Counted from the first letter of the stretch, positions 52,101-63,372 are shown. The stretch is 64,000 bases of DNA from Lepas anatifera (GCA_034440635.1 JAOTON010001525.1:186001-250000); one strand, 5' to 3'. Notes: generated by a model from the letters alone, not told the origin. Numbers and translations are program-made.

Positions 52101-54420
52101 CCCCTTAGATAGAAATAGGTGCTCCAGGAAAGCAAAATGCGCCCCTTGGTTAAGAAAGGTGCCCTTGGATAGCAAAGGCGTCCCTGGACAGCAAAGGCAA
52201 ATTTGGGAAACATAGGTGCCCTGGACAGAATAGGAGCCCCTTAGATAGAAATAGGCACTTCAGGAAAATAAATGCAACCCTTGGATAAAAAAGTGCCCTT
52301 TGATAGTCCAGGCACCCACTGGATAAAGCGCCCAGGGATATCATATGCACTTTTGGAGGCGCCACTGGACAGCAAAGACAACCCTGGACACAAGTGCTTT
52401 GGACAGCAAAGGTGCCCCTAGGAAGGCACCCCTTCGATAGTAAAGGCGCCTTTGGATAGCCTAGGCGCTCTCTAGATAAACTAGGTGCTTGAGAAGGAAA
52501 ATGAGCGCCCCATTGGAAAGTACAGGCTCCCTCTGTATAACATAGATGTCCCTTATCCATCTTCAGCTAGCCTGGATTGGAGCAGCGTCCCTCAAGAGCA
52601 AAGGCGCCGCTGGACAAAAAGGCGTCTCCGTATATCAAGGGCACTCCTAGATAATATATGCACCCCTTACATAGAAATAGGCACTTCAGGGAAGTGAAAG
52701 GCGGCCTTTGGTTAGGACGGCGCCCTTGGACAGCCTAGGCGCCCTCTGCATAAAGCGCCCTACATATATCATATGTGCCCTTGGATAGCAAAGGCGGCCC
52801 TGGACAGCAAAGTTAACCCTTCTTGAAATAGATGATCTGGACAGCATAGGCGGTCATGGATAAACTAGGCGCCTGAGAAAGAAAACAAGCGCCTCACCTG
52901 AGAGTACAGGCGCCCCCAGGATATCATAGGTGTCCCTTTCCATCTTCAGCTTCCCTATTGTCTATGGTTTGGCACACCTGTCCGACAGTCGTGCGCTCTG
53001 TTACAGGGCTCGAGCGCTCAATTTGAGCATGGACTGCCTTAAACCACATTTCGCTAACCTATAACTGAAGGCTTAGTGCTCCATCGCTGCAACCGGGTGT
53101 CTTTTTCAGTATGTGCGCCCCACTTCCGAGAACGCTGCCCTCACCAACCAGCAGTCCTCCCCGCTAAGCAGATGAGCGCCTCTTTCTGATAACTAGTCAC
53201 TTTATTTCAGTGTTCGAGCGCCTTATTTCAGAATTTTTATTCTCCATCTATTTTGGGCTCCTCCTGGATTGCAGAGGCGCCCCCTCAAGTGCAAAGGCGC
53301 ACCTGGATAGAAAAGTGCGCCCCATGTTTGCAAAGGCGCTCCAAGACAGCATATGCGCCGCTTAGATGGAAATAGGCACTCCATTAAAGTAAAATGTTCC
53401 CTTTGGGTAGCGAAGGCAGCCCCAGATAACAAAGGTTCTCTGGACAGCATAGGTGCCCTTTAATAAACTGGTGCCGAAAGAGAAAAATAGTGCCTCACCG
53501 GAGACAAAAAGCACCCAGGATAACGTAGGGGCATGTATTTCAATCATGTCTGTGATTGCAAATACATCTAGACAGCATATGCGCCCCTGGATAGAAAGAC
53601 ACCCCCGGGCAGTAACGGCGCCCCTGGAAAGCAATAGTGCGCCCCTGTGGAGAAAAAACCGCCTCCTGAATAACCTAGGCACCGCCCCGAAATATCAGAT
53701 GCCCGTGGATAGAGCAGACTGCCTTGAATAAAACAGCGGCCCTGGATAGTAAAGGCGCCCTTTGATAGCATAAGCGTTCCTTAGCAACAATATGGGCGCT
53801 ACATGAGCTCAAGGTTCACGCGCACCTAAGCCCAATAATAGAGCAATCAATCGATGCCAAAGCATTCCTTAAAGCACGGGCGCCAAACTTCCTGAGAAAT
53901 AAAGGCGCCTCTGGGTAGCAAAGGCGACCCTCGACAGTGGTGTAGGTATTCCTGAATAACAGCAGCGTCCCTTGATAAGAATAGCCCCAAGATGGCACAG
54001 GTACCCTGCTGATAGGAAAAGCGCCCCTGAATATCAGAGGCACCCTCTGAATGAGGTGCCCATGGAGAGCATAAGGGCGCCCTATGTATAGCAAATTGCC
54101 GCCCCCTGGATATCCTAAGCGCCCCTTGCATAGGGTAGGCGCCACTGGGTAGTATAGGTTACCTTGAATAAAAATACGCCCCTAAATACCAAGGTGAACC
54201 TGGATAAGAAAAAGCTCCCCTTGGCCACTGGGTATCAAAGGCACCCCCGGAACAGCAAAGATGCCCCTGGATAGCTAGGTTGCGTCCATTGGGGAGCGAA
54301 GGCGCCCCTGGGTGGCACAGGGGCCTCATCGAAGCAAAGGCCCCTCCAGAGAGCATAAGTGTCCCTGATGAGCACAGGTACTCCTGGACAGCCCCTAAAT
54401 GACGTTGCATAATGTTACGA
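49140..54420. repeat. ~20-bp satellite array of hAT-G with higher-order structure
   Basis: Some 250 units near AAGGCGCCCCTGGATAGCAA. Blocks recur about every 310-400 bp, marked by GCGCCCTACGGATATCATATG at about 49539, 49867, 50178, 50968 and 51348. A larger block of about 1.1-1.2 kb is duplicated (49830-50370 resembles 50940-51545). Units are most regular at 49.4-51.9 kb and decay toward 54.4 kb. Long minus-strand frames (for example 52150-52560) come from the repeat and are not genes. Confidence 0.9.
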
Positions 54421-54469
54421 CACCTATTATGACGCATGCAATTACATCAAAGTAAAGGTTATTCAGTGT

Positions 54470-55490
54470 TTAGATCCAGGTTACAGGTCAATTTTAAAGG
54501 TCACTGGCCTTGATGATCAATGCTTGATCAAAGGTCATTGGTAAGCTTGGGCACAGCGCTAGTTATAGCGTAAATTAGGCCTAATTTGTTGGGTTGTGCC
54601 GTAATAGGTCAATGACCTTGAAGGACCTTGACCTAAAAATTGCATACATTGTTTAGAGCCTTTCCTTTTGGCCTCAGTCCTGTTCTAGAGTATTCACGCC
54701 CCGTTCCGGCCCGTTGGGGGGGGTGCTTGAACACCCCCTCGAGGTCTCCCAGTGGCACGAAAAAACGTCGGCGCGAAGCGACACAGTACTTGTCACCCCT
54801 TATCATTGATCAATTCCGCAACTTTCCCTCAAAATTTAAGGTTGTGTCATCTCAGGTCAGGTCACCAGCGCAGTTCAAGTGACCTCATCCCAAAAATGTT
54901 TAAGGTGGCGTAAGTAAGAAAAGGGTGAACCTATCGAATTCAAGCTTGTACCATATAATGGGCCCAAAAAGTACTAATAGATTTATCCCGGGATTTTTCC
55001 CATCGATGACCTAGGGACAGGTACGAATCATGACCTCTCCATTGAAAATGCATGGGGTAAAACGGAAATTTGCCGAAAAATTGTTCTATGTCTGCAGACG
55101 CCGCTTGGAATACCTTCGGATTCCCCAAATCATAGTATCCTAGGCCTCTTTATCGGTTCATGTTGCAAGTTTAGACATATTACCTCTGAGAGTTCATCTG
55201 GGGCTTCCTAAGCAGGTTCTAAGACTTGGGTCAATTGCTTTGCAGGAAATATTGATAAAACCCGTATTTTGATACCATTTTTATTGCTATTGTGACTTGA
55301 TTCATATGCATACTGACTATGCTAGGCTAGATGGTGACCTTGACCTGCCCATAAGTCAGGTCATTTTTATGTTTTGACCTAGTATAGTCATATTATGCAT
55401 TATTTGATGATTCGCCGTAACGAGAGGAAGCGAAGTGTGCCTAAAAATGATTCTAGCTCAACTCTGGCAGATGCTAGAGTATATAGACAG
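54470..55490. mobile_element. TGACCT-rich element fragment inside hAT-G
   Basis: Dense AGGTCA/TGACCT motifs (54487-54620, 54850-54890, 55330-55390), a G/C-rich terminal-like block GGGGGGTGCTTGAACACCCCC at about 54716, and the CATTATTTGATGATTCGCCG..GAGAGGAAG segment shared with 950-1115 and 44145-44330. Confidence 0.45.
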
Positions 55491-55499
55491 AGACATGTT

Positions 55500-56260
55500 G
55501 TAAGCTTTGTCTCGGGGGAGGGACCCCAGCGATGATCCCTGGAAAAATCTGCATTGGCCCCCAGGGGCCCTCAGGGAGTCAGGAAATCTGGCGAGGGTGG
55601 AATCCGGTAGGAGGGATTTTGGGTCTCCAAAATCAGCTGAGGGGCCCGTGCCAGTTAGGGGGACCTAGATAAGGGCGCCCGACGAGCTCATTTGACCTCA
55701 GTGCCAACACAGGATTCTCAAGACCAGCGTGGGGTGCCTACCTATCTAAACGGTTTCTAAATAGGCTCAGGGACCCAAAACTAACCCATGGGTTCAGTTT
55801 TTAACTCATGTGGCCCAGGCACTCTGAGGGGAACCTGCAGAAGCTTAGAAGGCCCATAAAACTAATAGAGCCAGACTAGCTGGGTGGCTCGCCGAACTAG
55901 TGTCCAGATACGCACAGCGGGCCCCAAACAAGCTGAAGGGATCTATATCAGTTAAACGAAAACGATACCAACCCAGGGGACAATGACCAGCTTAAGGGAC
56001 ACTAATCCAGCTCGGGGCTCAGAGCTCAGAGCTCCAGTTTTTAGCTCAGAGGGCCCAGGACCTGTTGATGGGGCCCTATATCAATAAAAGGGCCCCGAAA
56101 AGCTTAATTGGCTTCAGCGGCGAGATATAGGTTTCAAGTTCAGTGTGAGAGCCTAGTTAACTAAAGCGGTCCCAGATCAGCTGAGGGGACTCGATAAAAC
56201 TCAGGGGCCCAGGCCCGCAGAGGTTCTGCGGCCTATGAGGCTCAGGTTAGCGTCAATCGG
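55500..56260. repeat. Degenerate ~20-bp array, reverse orientation
   Basis: Units near AGCTGAGGGGCCC..A.CAG. In reverse complement the core is GGGCCCCTGAGCT, close to the hAT-D array unit. Heavily decayed. Confidence 0.6.
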
Positions 56261-56565
56261 GTATTTCAGTATGGAGCCGTTAGCCAGGACAACTGTGATA
56301 AGTGGAGGTGGTGGATACTACGCCCCAGTTTTTGCCATGACCGAAGATAACTGTATTATTTGCTCATCGTGCTTCAGTTAGCGTCAGTGGGTGCTTTCAG
56401 CATTTTCTACCAAGGTACCAGTCGTTAGCTGGCCCGAAATATGCTTGATGGTAAACGTGAAGATGTCATCACTAAGGAGAAGCCTTCATGAAAATAAGCA
56501 TTTACAAATCCTTTTTTAAACGCGTTTTTCATTGACACTGGCCGCCTTTTGGGTGGTAAATTGGC
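56261..56565. other. Spacer inside hAT-G; nothing recognised
   Basis: A ~115-bp segment is loosely duplicated (CAGTTAGCGTCAGTGGGT.TTTCAG near 56374 against AGGTTAGCGTCAATCGGGTATTTCAG near 56243). No gene. Confidence 0.4.
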
Positions 56566-57042
56566 CAGTGGCGGATCCAGGGGGGGCAAAAATGGCATTC
56601 CCCAAACGGAAAAGCTCGGGACAAAACTATGTTTTCGCCCCCAAAGCGATCGACCTCCTTTTTCCCCTACTCCTTTTTAGTTTATAAGCAAGATTTTGGT
56701 GTTTCAACTCTCAACTTCAAACAGAACATAATTTGATAAGATGTTCCCTGGCCTGTCCCCTCGAATCCGGAAATGTAAAAAACACTGAAGATTGTATATT
56801 CGGGCACAACCCTTCATCAGAATCATGGAGTAGATATCAATAATTCTCAGTTATAGTATAGCCAGCCTTGGATAGGAAGAAGTATCTGGAGCCCTTTTTT
56901 GGGTTTTCGTCTGAAATACCCCAAAATTCTTCCGGCAAGTGATATAGGTGGCGCAGCTTTTGACTGCGTGACGTTTTTTTTTTTTTTTTGCTTTTCGACT
57001 GTGGTTTGTCCCTTCCAAACCGACCGGCTAGATCCGCGACTG
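56566..57042 (+). mobile_element. Complete hAT MITE nested near the right end of hAT-G
   Basis: Left end CAGTGGCGGATCCAGG, right end CTAGATCCGCGACTG. Flanking 8-mers AAATTGGC (56558-56565 and 57043-57050) are identical. Same family as 31995-32409. Confidence 0.9.
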
Positions 57043-57137
57043 AAATTGGCGCCCCTCAGGTTCGGCGCCCCCAGGTTCGGCGCCCTCCGAGCCTGGGCCC
57101 CCCTAAACGAAATCCTAGATCCGTCACTGCTTGTTTG

Positions 57138-57995
57138 AACAGTTGGAAGGCAGGAACAGGGACATTTTGTCATATGTAACTCAGCTGCAGGAAACGGTGG
57201 AAAACATGGAACAATCCATCAAGGACGCCAGTGTAGCATCACATCAGCAGAGCAAGATTTTACATGATTCTAAGCTAGTGGAAACAGTCTTTGAAGTCGG
57301 GAATCGGGTCTGGCTTCGGCGACAGGCGTACAAGAAGGGCAAGTCTCCCAAACTTGCGTGGCGGTGGGAAGGCCCCTTTAGAATTCTCGAAAAAGACTAG
57401 AGTGAACCCAGAAAATTGATACGGACGGAATAGGAGGGGGTGGATCAAAGATCGTCGATTACAACAGACTGAAACTGTGTGTGTCCACACTCACAGTGCC
57501 GCAGGGACATTCTGGGCCGGAAAGGTTCAAGGAGACGACCCTCCCTGTGAGGATTCTAGACTTGAATCCTCCCATACCTGGGCACCCGGGCGCTCCCTGA
57601 TAGTACCGCAGCGACCCTCTGACCCGGAGAGGGCAAGTGAAATGAGCAATCCACGGGAAAGTCCCGACTTGACTCCTGCTCGCGACACTGGTTCTATTCT
57701 GACACAGCCCGACTTTACTCCTCCGCGAAAAGCAAACTTACATCTGACGCGGCGTGCAGGTCAGCGCGTTCCCCCGATCAGACTGATGGGCAGACTGGCT
57801 GACAATGACGTGCGGTCTGACCGTCCTGCGCCGGACGGACTGACTAGTGGTGGTCCGCGCAACAGCTTTCGTGAATCCGTGACTCTGGACCGTGTGGGTC
57901 AGTTTGGGACAGTCAGAGACAGCGGGAGTGTTCAGCGGCGGTCAGGGAGAGTGAGAAGACCGCCGGATAGATTTGGTGATTACGTATCACATTGA
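57138..57995 (+). pseudogene. Integrase C-terminus and pol tail of the Ty3/gypsy element
   Basis: 57138-57400 continues the integrase in frame: a helix-rich stretch (QLQETVENMEQSIKDAS), then VGNRVWLRRQAYKKGKSPKL and WEGPFRIL, the SH3-like C-terminal domain. A stop at 57398 and frameshifts follow; KIVDYNRLKLC (57440-57475) is the next conserved piece. The frame 57477-57995 is polar and ends RRSGRVRRPPDRFGDYVSH, a typical gypsy pol end. Confidence 0.8.
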
Positions 57996-58340
57996 AATGT
58001 CGAACTGCGGCAAATTTGTGGATTGTGTACCTACTGGTTTTGTGCATACTTGCTGGCTAATTTTTGTGTTCTGATCACCGTGTATTGACCACTGTGTGCG
58101 TGAATTGCTCTTTTCGACTGCCCACAAGTTTCACATTGGATTGGCAGCAATGGCGGCATAAGTATGCATACTGATTTTGTACCCACTAAATGGTTCGTTT
58201 GATTCGTGTTCCGACCACTTCCTGGAATGGTCATTGCTTGCACTCAATTCATGCGTGTTCGGATTTTGGATTGTCTTTAAGTTGAAATGTTTTCGTAGGG
58301 CGGTGTGTGTTTGTTGACTTTTGACGGGTCGTCGACTGAT

Positions 58341-58354
58341 ATAACGGGGAGAAG
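58341..58354 (+). other. Polypurine tract
   Basis: ACGGGGAGAAG directly before the 3' LTR, the usual primer site for plus-strand DNA. Confidence 0.6.
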
Positions 58355-58525
58355 TGTAACCCGTTGTTACTGTGGCATGTGCCGGTCACGTGGTTTGCCC
58401 TGCCCCGGGCAGTGACCGGCCAGCCGGCCGCCGCGCTCGGTCGGTTGGGGTCGGCAGTGGAGCTATGGGCTTGACTGAATAGACATCGCTCTCCCGAACA
58501 TGCGTGTTCATTCGAACGGCTAACA
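58355..58525 (+). repeat. 3' LTR, 171 bp
   Basis: Same length and ends as the 5' LTR. The five differences include AAG/ACG, two T/G changes in a GCC-rich stretch, and two A/G changes. Confidence 0.9.
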
Positions 58526-58885
58526 CGGTTTTCCCCATGCTTTTTCAATTGGAGAGGTCACCTTGTGACCGGACCTCAGGTCACGAAATCGAAAAATCCC
58601 GGATATACATCTAGTAGACCCTGGAGGGTTCATGAAGAGTAGGAAGTTTCAAATCGATCAGCTCAGAAATGTAGCTATGGTAGAGGTCAAAAGTTGAAGT
58701 GAGGTGACCTTGGTTGACCTCGCCTGGTGACCTGACCATGTGTGACCTGTGGTAAAAATTAGGGGTGGTGTGAAAATGATGGGGTGAAAGATAGAGCTCT
58801 CAACCGCGGTGCTGCGCCTCGTCATTTTTCTGCTATCCCGAAAAAACCTTAGGGGCATCGATGCCCCCGGTGGGGCGAGGGCTAG

Positions 58886-59344
58886 CTATGAAATCAGGAC
58901 ACATGCGTCATACTGGGTGAAGCCACCTGGTCGAAATCCCTAGGGTCAGTACACTTGGAAGGCTGGCATGATCTTGACATGTGACCTGGAGTCAGCTGTC
59001 TGCAGCTGACGGTTTCGGCCACGTTTTTCACGGCTCCGCGTTAATCTTGATGAATTTATGGCAAAAAGTATTACTTGCGGTTTTCTTGTGGTGCAATCTC
59101 TTCTTCTAGGTGCTGGGCTATTGATTAATTCACCCCATCCTGGATTCAAGTATGCAATTCTTCATAAACCGTGAATAATTTCACCGTGCCTTGCAGAAGA
59201 TCGTTTGAAGAGCTAGTGAAGTAGGTAATTTCGATTCGAGTTTCACAAGTGAACTGAGCTTAAGCCGTCATATTTTTCGCCTCTGAAAAAACGTGACGTG
59301 TTTGAAGAAGCTCCTCCGCCTGAATATCTTCCGGCTCTAAAATA
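58886..59344. other. Spacer, possibly the 5' region of the LINE
   Basis: Nothing recognisable; part of it may be the 5' UTR of the LINE that follows. Confidence 0.4.
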
Positions 59345-59366
59345 TCTAACGGCGTCCTGAATATTA

Positions 59367-61086
59367 TTGCTAGACAATTTGACCCGTGATAATTGCGCAG
59401 ACATTCAGGAACAACTCATTCACACAGTAGGTGCTGGACTTTTAAACAAGGATAAAATACTTCCTACATATTACAAGAACCTATTAGTCATATTCATTTT
59501 AAACGCAAACCAAACGATGAAACTGTTGGTTATCATCATTGTCTTGGCAATTACTACGGCCAGCCAAGACAATGTGGTGTACGCCACAGCGGCGCCACCT
59601 GCGGTTAGGCTACGAGTACAGGTAGGACAGGGTCGGTCTCCAAGATTTTTCAGTTGTAGAGTTCGCCACGATACCAATTCTGTGGCTACGTGGAACGTCT
59701 CACGTTTAATCTTGGCTGGCGACATAGAACTTAACCCTGGTCCTGCAGAGCGACGACCGACAACGCCAACCACAGAGACAGGCACAAACCGTCAGGCCCA
59801 CCAGGGTGTCTCCATTCTTGTGCAGAATGTGCGTAGCATCCGTAACAAAGTCGGCATTCTACGTGCATGCTCACCGGAACTGTCCAAATTTGAAGTCATC
59901 TGCTGGTCAGAAACCTGGCTGAACGACACGGTAGGTATATCGGAACTCCAATCAGCATTGCCGGATCATGCCTGGCACCGCCGGAACAGACCCACACATG
60001 GAGGTGGTGTGACTTGTGCAGTGAAAAACTACATACAGTCTGAGCGGCGTCCTGACCTCGAGGCAGAAGAAACGGAGATGCTGGTTTTGGAGCTCCGCAC
60101 GGTGCCCACATAAATTCTAAGTATCGTGTACTGCCCACCAGGGGATAATGAGACATTGAGCAAATCAATGCAGGCATTGCAGAGTCTTGTAAGATATCCC
60201 GGTAGACCGATTATTATTGCAGGGGACTTCAATGTGCCGGATATTAAGTGGGTTCGTGGTGAAGCGAGCACTGTTATGCCTATCCAAGACCGCCTATCAC
60301 CGCGCTCAAGTTTTCTTTTAGATGTTTGTAACATTGCTGGCTTAAAACAGCATGTGTGGGAGCCGACCAGAGGTGACAATTATTTAGATCTCATTTTCAG
60401 TAGACACGCTCAGGTAGAAGCCAATGTTCGGCCTGGAATCTTTCTTTCTGATCATGATGAAATCGTAGGTTGATTTGCTGTCACCTCACAGAGGGGGCAA
60501 TTAACTAATTGGGTAACTGCACTAAATTACAGGAGAGCGGACTTCGATGGTTTTCGACAGTCATTAGATATTATTCCCTGGAATGCGTTGCAGGACATGA
60601 ACATTAATGATGCTGTGGATTCATTTTATGACACTCTCCAAGCTGCGATTCGTGACCATATACCTACTGTGGTGTTAAAACGTAAATATCCACCTTGGTT
60701 TGACGAGGTCAGACATGCTCTGAGGAAAAAGAAACAGCATTCAACCGTGTTAAGCGGAACAAAAACCCCGAATCTCTGAACAACTTCCAGGTCAAGCGTC
60801 GCTATCTTAAGGGAATTTCTGGCTCAAGGTACTTACGCTACATACGTGGGCTGATAGGAGACTTTAAATCAAACCCAAAACGTTTCTGGTGGTTTTTGAA
60901 ATGTGCCAAGGGAGCAAAGGGCCAATTACCTGTTTTATTGAACGGAGATAGGGAAGTCACCTCAGATGTGGAGCGGGCGAATTTACTCAACCGAGTGTTT
61001 GCTGCAAAATTCACCACGCCTGACGCAGAAGTCCTTCCTGATGCCCCGAGGCACGACCTCCCACGTTTCAACTGTTTCACGGTTAG
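59367..61086 (+). pseudogene. CR1/Jockey-type LINE, 2A motif and AP-endonuclease, truncated before reverse transcriptase core
   Basis: The likely start is ATG 59517, giving the signal-peptide-like MKLLVIIIVLAITTA; an in-frame ATG is at 59367. At 59718-59744 lies GDIELNPGP, a full match to the 2A consensus D(V/I)ExNPGP. The endonuclease follows: ILVQNVRSIRNKVG, FEVICWSETWLND and HGGGVTCAVKN, then stop at 60111. The next frame has IVYCPPGDN, IIIAGDFNVPDIKW, NYLDLIFSRH and LSDHDEIVG. Later pieces (60588-60779, then up to 61086) hold the linker YPPWFDEVRHALRKKK, KSNPKRFWWFLK and NLLNRVFAAKFT, which lead to the reverse transcriptase. The sequence breaks off before it, where an unrelated repeat begins. 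Two or more stops and shifts make it inactive. Confidence 0.85.
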
Positions 61087-61196
61087 TGTTGCCAGCATTA
61101 CACTGTAAAAAATTTGTACACCGTTGGTGCAACAACGCACCTTTAAAGCGTGGAGGGAGAACGGACGTTTTAAACGGACATGCGTTCGCCTAAAGG

Positions 61197-61493
61197 GTGT
61201 AACATGCACTGGTATCCAGTGTACCGACGCTCCTTAACCGTGCCTTGTAACACCTTTGGTGCGTTACCGTTGATCAAAAGAGTGTACCGTAGCACTTCTC
61301 CAGTGCTAGCTTGCTCTGCTTATCAGTGTATCGTAAAACCTTTCGTACTTTACTGGTTACCTATGAAGTGTAACTTTGCACTGCTCCAGTACTGCCCTGC
61401 GCTTCTTAGAAGTGTATCATCATACCTTTCGTGCGTTTGTGCTCGCTCAAGAGTGTGACGTAACACTTCCAGTGCTGACCTGCACTGTTTCCA
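61197..61493 (+). repeat. 43-bp minisatellite of seven units, two alternating types
   Basis: Units start GTGTA at 61197, 61240, 61282, 61326, 61368, 61412 and 61453. Odd units carry GCACT..CCAGTGCT, and even units carry AACACCTTT.GTGCGTT, so the true repeat is an ~86-bp dimer. Confidence 0.75.
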
Positions 61494-63228
61494 GCAACGG
61501 CCATGATTTTTGTTCTGCAGAACTAAAATTCGTTACAAGTAACGAACCTCTGAATTCGGAGATGGAATAGCATTCCCCGGTAGAAAGCAAGAGCTGTACA
61601 ATCACGCGCGTTTCCAAAACCATATGTTTTGTTTCAGGCCTTTACATGACCTTCCCGAAACTGTCTTGCATGGAACGACTCGGAGCTAACACTGCAAATA
61701 ACGGCAGTCTTGTATTAGCGATATTACGACAAGACTCGAAGCAAATACTCCAACCACACCGATCACATAACCCAAACACGTATCCGGCCCGTTTCTGTCC
61801 TGCTATTCGGCCTCTGCACCGCACCGCAGGCCTCGTGGCATGTCCTCCACTTGGCCTATAGCCTCATCATCAGCTTCACCACGTGGACCTGAATAGCCAC
61901 CGCTAAACCCTGGTTAACCTTCCGGCAAAAGACGTGCTGATGCAGGAATAGCGCCACTTTTCCCCCAACGCGCCAACGCGGTTTCGGGGCAGAAACTTCT
62001 GATGAAGGACCGGGAATTTGGCTCTCCTCTTGCCTTTGCGCTGCCACCTGAAACAAAGAAGGACTAAAATAAGCACTCAGTACTATTTCAGTTATCATAT
62101 TAAGACCCCTTTTTAAAATAAATGAACAAGTGAGGTAAAATAGATATCCAGAATAATGAAGGACTCCAACCACAAACATAACACAGATCCCGGAATAAAA
62201 ATTGCTGAATTTTGATTTAAACTTAAACAAATATTCCAAGATCGCGGAACGTCATTTTTCTATCGCGGAATAGCGATAGCAAACCACTTATTTTTGGATC
62301 GCGTGCCCAGCACTGGAAGGTGCAAAGGGTTTTTCTAAAGCATTTATTTCCATACAATGCCATGAGGATAGGGGCTAAGTATCTAAACTGGGGGGGGGCA
62401 AAGAGCTAATAACATTATGTTTGAACATAATATCTCAGCATGCCATCAATGTGTGCGTGTGTCTGTGCCCTATTTTTGGTTCGTTTAACCAATCTGCAGC
62501 ATATATCAGGAGACTTGACCAGATGGTTGGGGAGCTTAAATTCTAGATTGCAAACTATTACAGGTTTTGACGAGATCTGGTGGGGGCAGCCCTATGGTAA
62601 ATTTGCTGGTTTGAGGCAGCTTGTTCAGAATTTCAGGTAGAGGGAGGGAGATTGGGAGAAATGCATACACTTTGGGCATGGTATGATATGCCAAGAAGTG
62701 TAAGGGCAGCTGGGGGATAGAAGTGACCTTCATTAGCCGTGATGTATACGACAATGGTGATATTACGAAAATGCGCATGCAGCAGGAATTATTGTGCACA
62801 GCAAGAGCCAAAAGTTCCCTTTCTACTAATGAAACATACCCCCTTGAGTCCTGATATTGCCCCTTTCCTTCTGCGGTCCCCAGTTAAAATTTGAGAAAAA
62901 TGCACTGCATAGAATCATTCAATCCGTGATGCAGCCATACCCGGTCTTCCCAATGTATTGTAGTTTGTTGTACATATTTTTGAAGTTCTCACGTGCCCCC
63001 CACGCCCCCTGGATCTGCGTATGCGCTGAGGCCTTTCGGGAATGCCACGAAGCAGCATGGGCGCCAGATGCTTGATCGCTCTTTGTAGGAAAAGAAGCAG
63101 GAAAAAATAATAGCCCACCCGAAAATATTTTCTTTTTGTTTGTTGAGGAAAGCATAGTTTTCTATCAGCTATTTTTTCAAAACGTGCACGAGCCCCACCC
63201 TCCCCCGTCCACTCAAACCCGTAATGAC
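61494..63228. other. No recognisable gene
   Basis: Frames on both strands lack motifs. A G-run (62391-62398) and a CCCCCCACGCCCCCTGGATCTGCG block near 62995, like one end of a GGATCC-type hAT element, are the only hints. Confidence 0.4.
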
Positions 63229-63372
63229 CTCTGGCCGATCCAGGGGAGCGGAGGCGATCTCCCTGAAAACCACACTATTTGCCCGATTTCTTTTTTTTCA
63301 AAAAAGTTTTATCACGACTTGGGACGATTTCCCACCCCCTCCCTCAAACAACCCAATCCAGATCCGCCACTG
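63229..63372 (+). mobile_element. Short hAT MITE
   Basis: Left end CTCTGGCCGATCCAGG, right end CCAGATCCGCCACTG. Flanks GTAATGAC and GTGAAGAC agree at 6 of 8. Same terminal family as 31995 and 56566, only 144 bp long. Confidence 0.6.

Larger units (their letters stand above)
49097..57129. mobile_element. Giant non-autonomous hAT element G carrying satellite DNA (8.03 kb)
   Basis: Left end CAGTGACGGATCCAAGGGGG, right end CCTAGATCCGTCACTG. Flanking 8-mers are identical: CTTGTTTG at 49089-49096 and 57130-57137. The ends match small hAT MITEs elsewhere in the window. Inside are a ~5.3-kb satellite (49140-54420), a TGACCT-rich block (54470-55490), a second degenerate array (55500-56260) and a complete hAT MITE (56566-57042). 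No transposase is encoded. Its insertion cut the integrase frame of the host retrotransposon. Confidence 0.9.
48168..58525 (+). mobile_element. Ty3/gypsy-type LTR retrotransposon, internally deleted and interrupted
   Basis: Two 171-bp LTRs, starting TGTAAC and ending AACA, are flanked by the 4-bp duplication CGGT (48164-48167 and 58526-58529). Between them are a short gag, a direct jump to integrase, an 8-kb hAT insertion, the integrase C-terminus and the pol tail. Protease, reverse transcriptase and RNase H are absent, so this is a non-autonomous relic. Without the hAT element it is about 2.3 kb long. Confidence 0.9.
47571..58885 (-). mobile_element. TTAA element family Y, split by a nested retrotransposon
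   Basis: The left part (47571-48167) and right part (58526-58885) together equal one reverse copy of the family Y element at 28249-29282: same ends (TTAA, CCGGCGCCACCTTCG, CCATCGATGGCC) and same internal order. The right-hand TTAA is mutated (GCTAGC at 58881). The junction falls in sequence that is continuous at 28600-28615 in the other copy. Confidence 0.8.

Noticed and set aside
49140..54420. Satellite considered as a CRISPR-like or centromeric array
   Set aside because: No spacers; it is bounded by hAT ends with a target duplication, so a local transposon origin explains it better than a centromere.
50383..54437. Many minus-strand frames with LLSKGAF/GRLCYP repeats
   Set aside because: Frames arise from the 49-54 kb satellite; unit decay breaks them repeatedly and no start context or domain exists.
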